In this document: piece after piece, positions 27,410 through 35,525 of the stretch
How positions within the stretch are numbered: position 1 is the first letter of the stretch
How the letters are laid out: each line of letters starts with the position of its first letter
Made by a program: the position numbers and the translations under genes
The notes under the pieces: model-generated
What the model was told of the DNA's origin: nothing
Seen by the model: only the letters and a program-made list of their open reading frames with translations
Database searches by the model: none
NCBI RefSeq assembly: GCF_001423295.1
Contig: NZ_LMNG01000029.1
Span: forward strand, 231,981 to 295,980
Direction: 5' to 3'
Source: Methylobacterium sp. Leaf112
GTDB taxonomy: Bacteria > Pseudomonadota > Alphaproteobacteria > Rhizobiales > Beijerinckiaceae
Length of the DNA stretch: 64,000 nucleotides

Positions 27410-27832
27410 ATGAAGTCGTTCGCCATCGGCGCGCTTTCCGAAAAGACCGGCGTGAAGATTCCGACCATCCGCTATTACGAAAGCAACGGGCTGCTACCGG
27501 CTGCCGCGCGAACAGACACGAACAGGCGCAGCTACGACGACGCCACGGTCCGGCGCCTCAAGTTCATCCGGAATGCCCGGGCTCTGGGTTTCGAGGTAGA
27601 TGCCATCCGTACGCTGCTTGATCTCGCGGACCAACCGGATCTTCCGTGCGCCGAGGTCGAGGCCATCACCCGTCGCCACCTTGCCGACATCGATGACCGT
27701 CTCGCCCGCCTGTCCGCCCTCCGGGAGGCGGTGCAGGCCACCGTCGATCAATGCGAACGGGGACGCATCAGCCACTGCCGTGTCATTGAGGTTCTGGCCG
27801 ACCATGAGCCCGGCGTGTCCGAGGACCTCTGA
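27410..27832 (+). CDS. MerR-family metal-responsive regulator near the czc operon
   Basis: 140 residues from ATG 27410, with GAGGAG upstream. HTH (SFAIGALSEKTGVKIPTIRYYESNGLL), long dimer helix and a C-terminal loop with C80, C115 and C123 (DQCERGRISHCRVIEVL), the Cys pattern of divalent-metal members. Likely controls the divergent czc genes and perhaps the distant site at 29.94 kb. Confidence 0.87.
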   Translation: MKSFAIGALSEKTGVKIPTIRYYESNGLLPAAARTDTNRRSYDDATVRRLKFIRNARALGFEVDAIRTLLDLADQPDLPCAEVEAITRRHLADIDDRLARLSALREAVQATVDQCERGRISHCRVIEVLADHEPGVSEDL

Positions 27833-27867
27833 CCCGGGATCGACATGCACTCCACCCGATGCGGGCT

Positions 27868-28671
27868 TTAGACCCGCGGCGGGTTCGTTGCCCCATCCAG
27901 CCGGCGATGGATCAACGAAACGAGGGTCAGGAGGTCCTCGGCATCCGACTTCGCCATGGCCCAGTGAACCTTGGGAGCATGGGCCGTCGGGTTCCTGAAC
28001 ATCCCGAAGACGCCCTTGACGAGGTTCGCGAACCCCTTCTGCTCCGAACGCTCGCTCTCGGAGGACAACGCGTTGACGGCCAGCAGTGGCGGACTGCCGC
28101 CCAGCGCCCGTTCGACGAGCGTGCTGCCGTCGTCGGTCAGGCCGGTTCTCGCCCGTAGCTTGGCTGCAACGCTCTTTACCGCTTCGAGCACGGCATGAAA
28201 GTAGTTGTCGGCCAGGAGTTCCTCACGGCAGAACACCAGGACGTCGGGATGGGTGCCGCGCGATTGGAGGTCCGCGCGGAGCTCATTGGCACGTCGGCGG
28301 GCTTCCGGGAGGGTTTTCGCCTCCGTGGACGGGACCAGGCTCCCACTCTCGTCGACCGCCAGCGCCGAGAAGGCCAGCGCCGCGTTCAGCCTTGTGCGGA
28401 GAGGCTCGAAACGTTCAGGCTGGCGCAAGTAACGCCCTGGCTTCATCGCCTTTCGGATGAAGGCGAGGATTGCGAGCCTTTCGCGTCGGGCGTTCTGGCT
28501 CGCACCGAAGGCATTGTAGAGTCGGTGCCGCTTCGCGAGTACCGGTGACGGGTCCGGGATGCCGCAGGTTTGCAGGAGATGCTCGATCTCCCCGCCCGTC
28601 AGCCCATCCCCGGTATCGCCGAGGGCATCCGCGAGAGCCTCAAGCTCGCCCTGCGAAAAGTGTTTCTCCAT
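27868..28671 (-). CDS. TIGR02391/Ymh family protein (HEPN-like, abortive-infection-associated)
   Basis: 267 residues. The C-terminal half matches the TIGR02391 signature: YFHAVLEAVKSVAAKLR, ...LAVNALSSESERSEQKGFANLVKGVFGMFRNPTAHAPK. RNPTAH has the R-x4-H spacing of HEPN ribonucleases. The N-terminal ~100 residues (LEALADALGDTGDGLTGGEIEHLLQ) form a helical domain often paired with it. Family members occur singly in defence islands and mobile elements; nuclease activity is inferred, not proven. No partner toxin-antitoxin gene is evident. Confidence 0.78.
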   Translation of the reverse strand: MEKHFSQGELEALADALGDTGDGLTGGEIEHLLQTCGIPDPSPVLAKRHRLYNAFGASQNARRERLAILAFIRKAMKPGRYLRQPERFEPLRTRLNAALAFSALAVDESGSLVPSTEAKTLPEARRRANELRADLQSRGTHPDVLVFCREELLADNYFHAVLEAVKSVAAKLRARTGLTDDGSTLVERALGGSPPLLAVNALSSESERSEQKGFANLVKGVFGMFRNPTAHAPKVHWAMAKSDAEDLLTLVSLIHRRLDGATNPPRV

Positions 28672-28783
28672 TCGATGCTACGCCCCGTGTCCCCGGTCCC
28701 GTGGAAAGAATACGAAAGCTCCGAGGATCCTGTCGAAGGGGTTGGAGGGCATCCACCGCTCCGCGGGCGCCCAGGTGGCAGGG

Positions 28784-29584
28784 TCAGTCGGGAGCCTGCG
28801 TGATCGCGCGGTCTGCGTTTACGCGTGCCGTCCAGCCCTTCACGCTCTCCTGACCCTTGAGGGACACGAGTCGCGCACCGCTGACATCCACGTTCTTGAA
28901 GTCCGCGCCCGCGACCGTGGCTCCAGTGAGGTTGGCGCCTGACAGGTCCGAGCCCATCAGTACCACGTCGGTCAGGTCCGCGTCCGTGAGGTCCGCGTAT
29001 TCTAGGCGCGAGCGCCCGAGGTCCGCTCCCTTCAGGTTGGCGCCCCTGAGGTTCACCGAGACGAACACCGCGCGCATCAGGCCCATGGACTGGTTCTTGA
29101 TATCGGCGCCGCCCTTAAGGTCGACGAGCGTCGCCCCGCTCATGTTGGCGCCCTTGAAGTCGCCGATGGGCGTGGACCGGCTGAGGTCGGCTTCGCTGAG
29201 GTTCGCGTCGCGGGCGGTGATGCCGAACATCTTCGCGCCGACGAGCTTGGCGCCAGAGAGGTCCGCCTTGATGAACCAGGCCTGTTCCAGGTTCGCCCCG
29301 GTCAGGTCGGCGCCGCGCAGGTTTGCCTTGTTGAGGCGAGCGGTGCGCAGGTTCGCACCCGTAAGATTGAGGCCGGAGAGGTCGAGGCCTGCGAGCGCCC
29401 TATCGGACAGGTCGATGGGCTTGCCGTTGGCCCTGGCGATCATCGCCTCGACTTCCGTCCGGGTCATCTCGGCTCGGGTCATCGCGGCCGAGCCCATGTC
29501 GGCACCGAGCAGCAGGTCCTGCTCGGCATGGGCGGGAGCCGGCAGCAGGACTGAGGCAAGCAGAAGGGGGGCGAGGCGGCGCAT
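28784..29584 (-). CDS. Secreted pentapeptide-repeat protein
   Basis: 266 residues from ATG 29584 (GGGAGA upstream). Signal peptide (MRRLAPLLLASVLLPAPAHA) then a short helical segment and about 30 A(D/N)Lxx pentapeptide repeats, such as LDLSGLNLTGANLRTARLNKANLRGADL, predicting a right-handed quadrilateral beta-helix. Gyrase-protecting members are cytosolic, so an exported one points to another role, possibly envelope or surface related. It is not part of an obvious operon. Confidence 0.85.
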   Translation of the reverse strand: MRRLAPLLLASVLLPAPAHAEQDLLLGADMGSAAMTRAEMTRTEVEAMIARANGKPIDLSDRALAGLDLSGLNLTGANLRTARLNKANLRGADLTGANLEQAWFIKADLSGAKLVGAKMFGITARDANLSEADLSRSTPIGDFKGANMSGATLVDLKGGADIKNQSMGLMRAVFVSVNLRGANLKGADLGRSRLEYADLTDADLTDVVLMGSDLSGANLTGATVAGADFKNVDVSGARLVSLKGQESVKGWTARVNADRAITQAPD

Positions 29585-30036
29585 GGTGTCTCCCGTTCGA
29601 TCCCGCCCAGGCCTACGGGAAGCCTGCGCCTCCCCCATGGCATCGCCCGAGCGGAATTCTGTTCTGTGTCGAAGGTTGTACTCGGGTTCGTCCCGCTCGT
29701 CCGTGCCTGGCTGCGTCGCCGCTCCGTCTCAGCGGCGTTAGAACTCGCCTCATGCCGGAACGGCATCCTGATCTGATGCGGCAGACCTCGGTACGACAGC
29801 TATCGGTACGGGCGCCATCGTGACACCGGGATCATGCAGCGGGTTACGCTCCCTCTGACCTGCCTCCCTCGTAGTCGCTTCGCTTATCGGACCGCCCATC
29901 GAGGCGGCCAGGGACTGCTTAACCCTGGCTCGACGCAAATCTCTAGTGACTAGAGATTTTTCTTGAATTCAGATCTTCTCCCAAGGTACTATTTGCATGT
30001 GCCCGAGAGGCACCAACCGATTGCGGAGTTTCCGTG
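29585..30036. other. Intergenic with isolated perfect palindrome
   Basis: About 450 bases between divergent genes. The only structure seen is the palindrome at 29937-29959; base composition becomes AT-richer there, as in a promoter. Confidence 0.55.
29937..29959. promoter_or_regulatory. Perfect 23-bp palindrome, MerR-operator-like
   Basis: AAATCTCTAGT and ACTAGAGATTT flank a single G. The core CTCTAGTGACTAGAG differs at two of fifteen positions from the site before the merR gene at 27410. It lies 78 bases before the first gene of the 30-40 kb cluster, so it may control that cluster. Confidence 0.55.
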
Positions 30037-30837
30037 ATGAACATCGGGTTCTTTGCCGACGACAGCTCGGCCTGCCACGCCGCCCTACTTGCCAATAGTG
30101 CCCTCAATCGAGAGGGGATGCCTAACTCCGGCATCCTCGCCGGCGGGCACAACATCGCCGATGCCGTCCCCGCGTACCTGGACGAGGCTGCCGCCAGCCA
30201 GAGCCACCTGATGCTGGCGCTTCCCCTCGCGCTACTCGGCGACATCTCCATCCGGAGCCGGCTCGATCTGGCCGTCGTCTCCTTCGGCCCCGAGCCGCTG
30301 GCCCATGATGGAGCCCGGCGCGCCATGGCCTCGAAGGCCGCCCAGGCCACGGATGCCTTGTCTCCGCCCTGGATGCTCGCTTCTTGCAACCGGGCGCTTC
30401 CGGAAGCCTCCCGCGCCCTGCCCATCCGGATCGGAACGTTGCGGCGTGCGGATGCCGCCAGCCTTCGGGCCGGCTGTACCTGCGGCACCCTGCACTGGCG
30501 GGCAATCGGCTTCGCCGCCACGCTGCGCATCGCGGCGGACGACCCCTACGCCACCCGGATCGACCGTGCGCGCGTAGTCCAGGCCATGACCTCCGGCGCG
30601 ACGGCCGCCGAGATCGAGCTCCGGTCCGACCTGCTCGACCTCGCCGTGGATCTGGATGAACGGACCGCAGACGTGAGCGACCAGAACCCGAACCGGCGTC
30701 GCCTGTTCGATCCGTCGCGGCGCATCGCGCGCCGCGGTGCCGGGCGTACGCTCAGGGAGAGCCGGCAACCCCTTCCGGCACCGATGTCCGCAGCGTCCCG
30801 CCATTCCGCGGGTTGCGCCTCTTCCCGCCCCGCCTGA
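30037..30837 (+). CDS. Unknown protein, paralogue A of the 30-40 kb cluster
   Basis: 266 residues from ATG 30037 (GGAG about 10 bases upstream). The start MNIGFFADDSSACHAALLANSALNREGMP resembles that of the gene at 31479, and further matching segments follow in the same order: LPLALLGDISIRSRLDLAVVSFGPEPL, SPPWMLASCNR and the helical RIAADDPYATRIDRARVVQAM. The layout recalls ParA/MinD-like proteins that have lost the P-loop, but this is weak. C-terminal ~50 residues are Arg/Pro-rich and disordered. First gene of a long + strand series. Confidence 0.65.
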   Translation: MNIGFFADDSSACHAALLANSALNREGMPNSGILAGGHNIADAVPAYLDEAAASQSHLMLALPLALLGDISIRSRLDLAVVSFGPEPLAHDGARRAMASKAAQATDALSPPWMLASCNRALPEASRALPIRIGTLRRADAASLRAGCTCGTLHWRAIGFAATLRIAADDPYATRIDRARVVQAMTSGATAAEIELRSDLLDLAVDLDERTADVSDQNPNRRRLFDPSRRIARRGAGRTLRESRQPLPAPMSAASRHSAGCASSRPA

Positions 30838-30850
30838 ACCGGAGGTTGAC

Positions 30851-31168
30851 ATGAAAGCTCGCCGCAAAACCCCTTCCGCCCGCCTTCCCTCCCAAGGGTC
30901 GGACGCCACGCGCCGGACGCATCCCCGGGACGCCCGAAGGGGCCTGCCCAGGACCAAGTCGCGGATGGCGAGGGAGCGTTCCAGGAGCATGGCCTCGCCC
31001 AAGGCTGCCGTCCACGTCGGTGCCGACATCGGCGTCGACTGGGAAAGGCTTCCGGTCCCCCTGGTCCTCGACAGCGATTTCGACTTGGCGGACGAGGAAG
31101 TCATCCTCGGTCACGCCAGGTCCATGGCAGCCACCATCCGGGACGAGGAGGACTGGCTGTCGATGTGA
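30851..31168 (+). CDS. Small basic hypothetical protein
   Basis: 105 residues from ATG 30851 with GGAGG 5 bases upstream, a strong site. N-terminal half is very basic and disordered (KARRKTPSARLP... RRGLPRTKSRMARERSRS), the C-terminal half acidic (LDSDFDLADEEVILGHARSMAATIRDEEDW). Charge-segregated small proteins may bind nucleic acid or act as adaptors or antitoxins; no family is recognised. Only 13 bases after paralogue A. Confidence 0.55.
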   Translation: MKARRKTPSARLPSQGSDATRRTHPRDARRGLPRTKSRMARERSRSMASPKAAVHVGADIGVDWERLPVPLVLDSDFDLADEEVILGHARSMAATIRDEEDWLSM

Positions 31169-31478
31169 CCGGAGCCCTCACTCTGCCCGGCAGGGGATCT
31201 CGTCTGTGAGACCGACCCCGGGTCCCGTGACGCAGGCCGGGCGAGACACCGGCCTTCGCGTTCCTTCCTCAAACGCGAAGTCAGGGAAAGGCATTGATGC
31301 ACTTGTTGGATGCACCGTTAACCATAGATTCAATAGTGACTTGCCGAATACGTAAGTCTATTGCTATTTTGGTCGGTTTCGTTGTATTATTCGCTTTCTC
31401 AAGATTGATCGTTCGACGCCGCGCCATCACGGATATCCCGTGACGGCGAGCGCGTCCGCATGCTTGCGGAGGGTTCAA
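31169..31478. other. AT-rich intergenic, probable promoter
   Basis: About 310 bases; the part from ~31300 to 31430 is markedly AT-rich for this replicon and likely holds the promoter of the next gene. No hairpin or gene recognised. Confidence 0.45.
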
Positions 31479-32534
31479 TTGATCAGCGCATTCTTCGGTA
31501 CTTTCGGACGGATCGAGGCGGCCCATGCGGCCCTGGTCCTTACCGATGCGCATGCCGCGCTCGCACAACCCGTGAGCCTGATCCGGTTCACGCTCCCGGC
31601 CGAGGCAGGCCTACCACCCCGGATCGTGACCGCCGATCCCGTCCGGGTGATCGAGCGAACTGCTGGAAGCGCCCACGGGTGCACGGCCCCGGTCATCACC
31701 GAGATCGCGAAGGCGCGGGAGGATGGACGCTGCGCTGTGCTCGACCTGCCGGTCGCCTGGCTTGCCGACACGACCTTGCGCAAGAGTCTCGATGCGGCCG
31801 TCCTCACGGTCGGCCCCGCTCCGCTCGACGAGCATGCGGCCTGCCATGTGCTGTCCACGGAAGGAGCTGTACCCCTCGACCCGGCGGTCGGAGGCATCGC
31901 CCCGGCCTGGCTGCTCGGGTGCAGCCGCGGGGGAGGCGGACCCGCCGGAACCGCTTTCGGGAGGACGATGGCGCGCCTCGCCGCGGATCTCGCCGCGGAT
32001 CTCGCCGGGGAAGTTCCCGTGCGCACCCTGCCGGTGACCCTGCCGCCACTGACCCACTCGGAAGCATCCCACCTGGTCGTAGGTGGCCGTAGCGCCAGGA
32101 CCCTGTCCGCCGGAATTTGGCTCCTGGCGGCACTCCGGGCCGTGGCGTCCGATCCGCAAGCGGCATCCATCGACGCAGACCGCCTCGCGGCCGCCCTCGG
32201 CGTCGATACCGGCATCGTACGGTTGATGGACGAGCGCCGCACCGGAGAACGCCTGCGCGATCTCGCAGATGCCCTGGATGCCATCCGCGACGGAACCGGT
32301 CCCGCACGGTCTGAACTCGACGACAGCCCTAGGCTTGAAGACTGGAGGGTGGAAGCGGCGCCGGTGCGCATCCTGACCGGCCGCGTCTACGGCCATCCCA
32401 ACATAGTCGATGGTCGGAGGGTCTCAACATCCGCGCTCTATGCGACCGACAGCGTCTCGTATGCCCGCACGCTGTCGCGCACCTACACCCTCGGCCGACC
32501 CGCCGGCCGCGAAGCCGGAAGCGGGCTACACTGA
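31479..32534 (+). CDS. Unknown protein, paralogue B of the 30-40 kb cluster
   Basis: 351 residues from TTG 31479, chosen because GGAGGG lies 6-7 bases upstream and the start then aligns with paralogue A (MISAFFGTFGRIEAAHAALVLTDAHAALAQ). Shared blocks: LPVAWLADTTLRKSLDAAVLTVGPAPL, APAWLLGCSRG, VPVRTLPVTLPPL and ALRAVASDPQAASIDADRLAAAL. It has an extra ~60 residues near the start compared with A. AVLTVGPAPLDEHAA is reminiscent of the post-Walker-B part of ParA-like ATPases, without a recognisable Walker A. Function unknown. Confidence 0.65.
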   Translation: MISAFFGTFGRIEAAHAALVLTDAHAALAQPVSLIRFTLPAEAGLPPRIVTADPVRVIERTAGSAHGCTAPVITEIAKAREDGRCAVLDLPVAWLADTTLRKSLDAAVLTVGPAPLDEHAACHVLSTEGAVPLDPAVGGIAPAWLLGCSRGGGGPAGTAFGRTMARLAADLAADLAGEVPVRTLPVTLPPLTHSEASHLVVGGRSARTLSAGIWLLAALRAVASDPQAASIDADRLAAALGVDTGIVRLMDERRTGERLRDLADALDAIRDGTGPARSELDDSPRLEDWRVEAAPVRILTGRVYGHPNIVDGRRVSTSALYATDSVSYARTLSRTYTLGRPAGREAGSGLH

Positions 32535-32872
32535 CAGGGCACCATCCAAGGGGGCTCCGATCTCAGGGAGCGCAGCTCCGTTCGGGATCTCGCCGGTCGT
32601 AGGACCGCCCCTCGGGGCGGCCACGAACGCCGTCCGTCCATGTCCTTCGCCGTCGAAGCGTAGCCAGGGAACCCAGCGGTTCAGGCGCCGGCGGCCCAGG
32701 ATCATGGTTCCCTCACAGGGACTTCCACACACCCATTCGTCATCGCAGCGGCGTCGCCGCCCGGATCGTTCTGGGAATGGTCCCGAGCGGCTGCCCCCCA
32801 AGGGCGCCTGGGCCATGCCCCGTGACCCGGCGGGTACCGAAACCCTTTCTCACGGATCGAGGGCACCCGACC
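32535..32872. other. Intergenic with a short GC hairpin
   Basis: About 340 bases. A hairpin CCGCCCC/GGGGCGG at 32605-32620 may end the previous transcript. No gene seen. Confidence 0.45.
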
Positions 32873-33655
32873 ATGCGAATCTGGATCCTTTCCGACCTTC
32901 ACCGCAACGTGGGCCGCCCCTGGTTACCCCCGGCGATCCCGGACGCCAACGTCGCGGTCATCGCCGGGGACGTCGGCGAAGGGCTCGTCGAGAGCATCGC
33001 CTGGATCGGCGATGCGATCCGTCCTCACATGGAAGCCGTCCTCGTGGCAGGAAACCATGAGTTCTACCGGCGCCGCTTTGAGGCGGAACTCGCCTCGGGG
33101 CGCAGGGCCGCAAGAAATTCGGGCATCCACTTCCTGGAGAACGATACTGCCGTCGTTGAAGGTGTGGCCTTCACCGGCTGCACCTTGTGGACCGATTACG
33201 AACTCGACGGACCCAATCGGCGCGCGGCTTCGATGGATGATGCACGACGGGGCATGAACGACCACCGCCTGATCTCGACCGCCACGAGCGGCGAGCCGCG
33301 GCCGTTCCGGCCCGAGGATGCGCTGGGCGTCCACCTCGGCTCCCGCCGCTATCTCGAACGGGAGCTCGCACGTTCCGTGGGCGTCGACGGCAGGTCCTGT
33401 CCTAGCGTCGTGGTCACCCACCACGCGCCGAGCGCCCGATGCATTGCGCCGCGATATCGCGGCGCCTCGCTGAACCCCAGCTTCTCGTCCCGGCTCGACC
33501 CCCTCATCGAGAGGTTTCAGCCGGCACTCTGGGTCCACGGCCATACCCACACGTCCATGGATTTCCGGATCGGCGGGACGCGCGTGCTGTGCAATCCGAA
33601 GGGGTATCCCGGCGAGAACGCAGCGTTCGACCCCGGCCTCGTCGTCGAGGTCTGA
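32873..33655 (+). CDS. Calcineurin-like metallophosphoesterase (intact active site)
   Basis: 260 residues from ATG 32873. All ligands of the two-metal centre are present: D8 and H10 (SDLH), D33 (AGDV), N61-H62 (GNHE), H183 (THHAPS), H222 and H224 (HGHTH). Family members hydrolyse phosphomonoesters, diesters or nucleotides; this small single-domain type resembles YfcE/UDG-like and predicted phosphoesterases with unknown substrates. It starts the phosphoesterase-AAA-phosphoesterase set and stops 13 bases before the AAA gene. Confidence 0.9.
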   Translation: MRIWILSDLHRNVGRPWLPPAIPDANVAVIAGDVGEGLVESIAWIGDAIRPHMEAVLVAGNHEFYRRRFEAELASGRRAARNSGIHFLENDTAVVEGVAFTGCTLWTDYELDGPNRRAASMDDARRGMNDHRLISTATSGEPRPFRPEDALGVHLGSRRYLERELARSVGVDGRSCPSVVVTHHAPSARCIAPRYRGASLNPSFSSRLDPLIERFQPALWVHGHTHTSMDFRIGGTRVLCNPKGYPGENAAFDPGLVVEV

Positions 33656-33668
33656 ACAAGCCCGCGAG

Positions 33669-35525
33669 ATGCCTTGGCCGCGCGACCCTGCGGCCTGCGC
33701 GGCACTGCTGGAACACGCGTCCGATATCGGCCGCCCGGCACCAATCCCGATCCCCTGGAGGCAGATGTCGAACATCCCGGCTCCGACCGCACGGGCGGTC
33801 ATTCTCAGGCGGTTGCCCCGCGTCCTCCGAGCAGGCCTCGACCCGGCGGTCCGGTACGGGGCCTTGCCGCGGGAGCTCGCTACCGATGCGAGGGCCATCG
33901 ATGCCGAGCTCGGTGCCCTTGTCGCGACATGGCTCGCCAACCCTTACACCGTCTCCTTCATCCATGACGCCGCGCCGCGCAGCTCCAGGCTGCTGTCCCG
34001 GTGCGGGGACATCGTTCGGCGCTCCCGCCTCGGGACGGGCTCCACCGAGCCGGGGAAGGTTCTCTCGGGCGGCCTGGCGGCCCTGGACACGTATTGCGCG
34101 AGGACAAACGACCCTGACATGCGCGACATCGTCGGTGCATCCCTCTTGCTCGGCGGATCGGCCCTCGTCCAGCCGCTCGCATCGCGGTCGGCGGCGGCCG
34201 TGTGGAATGACCTGGAGCGATTGGAGGAGGTCGCCGCCGCGCTGCACCAGCTGGCGTTGGTCACGGCGACCGCGCAGGACGACCATAGGGTTACCTTCAC
34301 CGACCTCGGGCTGCCGGATCCATTCCCCCCCGCCGAGATGGGGCCGCAAGTCGTGGACACGGCCGTGGCCGCGTGGCGGGCTGCGCTCGGCCAGGCGTTC
34401 CAGAACCTCAAGGCCGAAGCGCGGACGCTGGCGGTCGGCTTGTCGGCCATCAGCGTGGGCCAGACCCTCGACTTCATGGCCGACGACACCCTGGCTGCCC
34501 ATGCGCGGGCCGTGGGCCAGCAGGCGGTCCAACCATTGGAGCGGCATGCCGCGGACAAGGCCGGCAAGGGCGCCGCCCGCAAGAAGCTGCCGCAGCCACC
34601 GAGACCCGTCGCCGACGTTCCCAAGGAGACCGAGGGTGGCGATGTCGCCGTTTGTCCCGGCCATGTCCTCGTCTGTCCAGCGAGCCCCGCCACGGGGGCT
34701 GGTAAGGGCCGAGAGGTCGTGCGCGGCTTCGAGCATGCCATCGGCAAGGCCCTTCGCCTCGTTCCGACGCCGTTCCTGCCCGAGGTTCGCGAGCGCCTGC
34801 TCAGCGAGTTCTGCCATGCCACGCGGGCGGTCGACGCGATCCTCGGCGAACTTGTCGGGAAGGAATTCGTCCGCATCCCTCCGCTGGTCCTGGAAGGCCC
34901 GCCCGGGTCGGGGAAGTCGCGCTTCGTCCGTCGGCTCGGCGAGGAGCTCGGGGTCGGGGTCTACCGCGTGGACGCCTCCAACGATGGCGGGGCATCCTTC
35001 GGGGGCACCGAACGCCGATGGTGGAGCGCGGAGCCGTGCCGGGCCTTCATGGCGTGCGCCCGCTACTCTCAAGCAAACCCCCTCGTGCTGGTCGATGAGA
35101 TCGACAAGGCCCCGACCCGGGCCGAGTACGGCCGCATCTGGGATTCGATGCTCCAGACACTCGAACCCGAGAACGCCCGCCGCTTCCCCGACCCATGTCT
35201 GCAGACCGACCTCGACCTCTCCTGGACCTCGGTCATCTGCACGGCCAACGAAACGGGAAAACTCCCGGGCCCCTTGCTAGACCGGCTTCGCATCGTGGCG
35301 TTTCCCGCGCCCGGTCCGGAGCACGTTGAGGCGCTGTCCGTCGCCTTGCTCGGCGACATCGCGCGGGAACGCGGCCTCGACCCCGCGTTCCTGCCGCCGC
35401 CCGATGCCACAGAATTGCGGGCCCTCCGCCACCGTTGGCGGGGTGGGTCGGTCCGCCGCCTCCGCCGTGCCGTCGAAGCCGTCGTCCGCGTCAGGGACCG
35501 TGAACTGGAGGGGCGTCCTCAATGA
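33669..35525 (+). CDS. Lon-like AAA+ ATPase without protease domain
   Basis: 618 residues. The N-terminal ~350 residues are helical and unassigned (a coiled segment near 240-300, then a Pro/Lys-rich linker ~302-345). The C-terminal AAA+ module has Walker A GPPGSGKS at 410-417, Walker B LVLVDEID (D476, E477), sensor 1 VICTAN, an arginine finger region LLDRLRIV and sensor 2 GSVRRLRR, close to Lon's ATPase. There is no Ser-Lys peptidase domain. Probably a remodelling ATPase working with the adjacent proteins. The next gene overlaps its stop by 4 bases. Confidence 0.85.
   Translation: MPWPRDPAACAALLEHASDIGRPAPIPIPWRQMSNIPAPTARAVILRRLPRVLRAGLDPAVRYGALPRELATDARAIDAELGALVATWLANPYTVSFIHDAAPRSSRLLSRCGDIVRRSRLGTGSTEPGKVLSGGLAALDTYCARTNDPDMRDIVGASLLLGGSALVQPLASRSAAAVWNDLERLEEVAAALHQLALVTATAQDDHRVTFTDLGLPDPFPPAEMGPQVVDTAVAAWRAALGQAFQNLKAEARTLAVGLSAISVGQTLDFMADDTLAAHARAVGQQAVQPLERHAADKAGKGAARKKLPQPPRPVADVPKETEGGDVAVCPGHVLVCPASPATGAGKGREVVRGFEHAIGKALRLVPTPFLPEVRERLLSEFCHATRAVDAILGELVGKEFVRIPPLVLEGPPGSGKSRFVRRLGEELGVGVYRVDASNDGGASFGGTERRWWSAEPCRAFMACARYSQANPLVLVDEIDKAPTRAEYGRIWDSMLQTLEPENARRFPDPCLQTDLDLSWTSVICTANETGKLPGPLLDRLRIVAFPAPGPEHVEALSVALLGDIARERGLDPAFLPPPDATELRALRHRWRGGSVRRLRRAVEAVVRVRDRELEGRPQ

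Noticed and set aside
29585..30036. tRNA, CRISPR or rRNA features in this and other gene gaps
   Set aside because: No cloverleaf-like GTTCGA/CCA signals, regularly spaced repeats or rRNA segments were recognised anywhere in the window.
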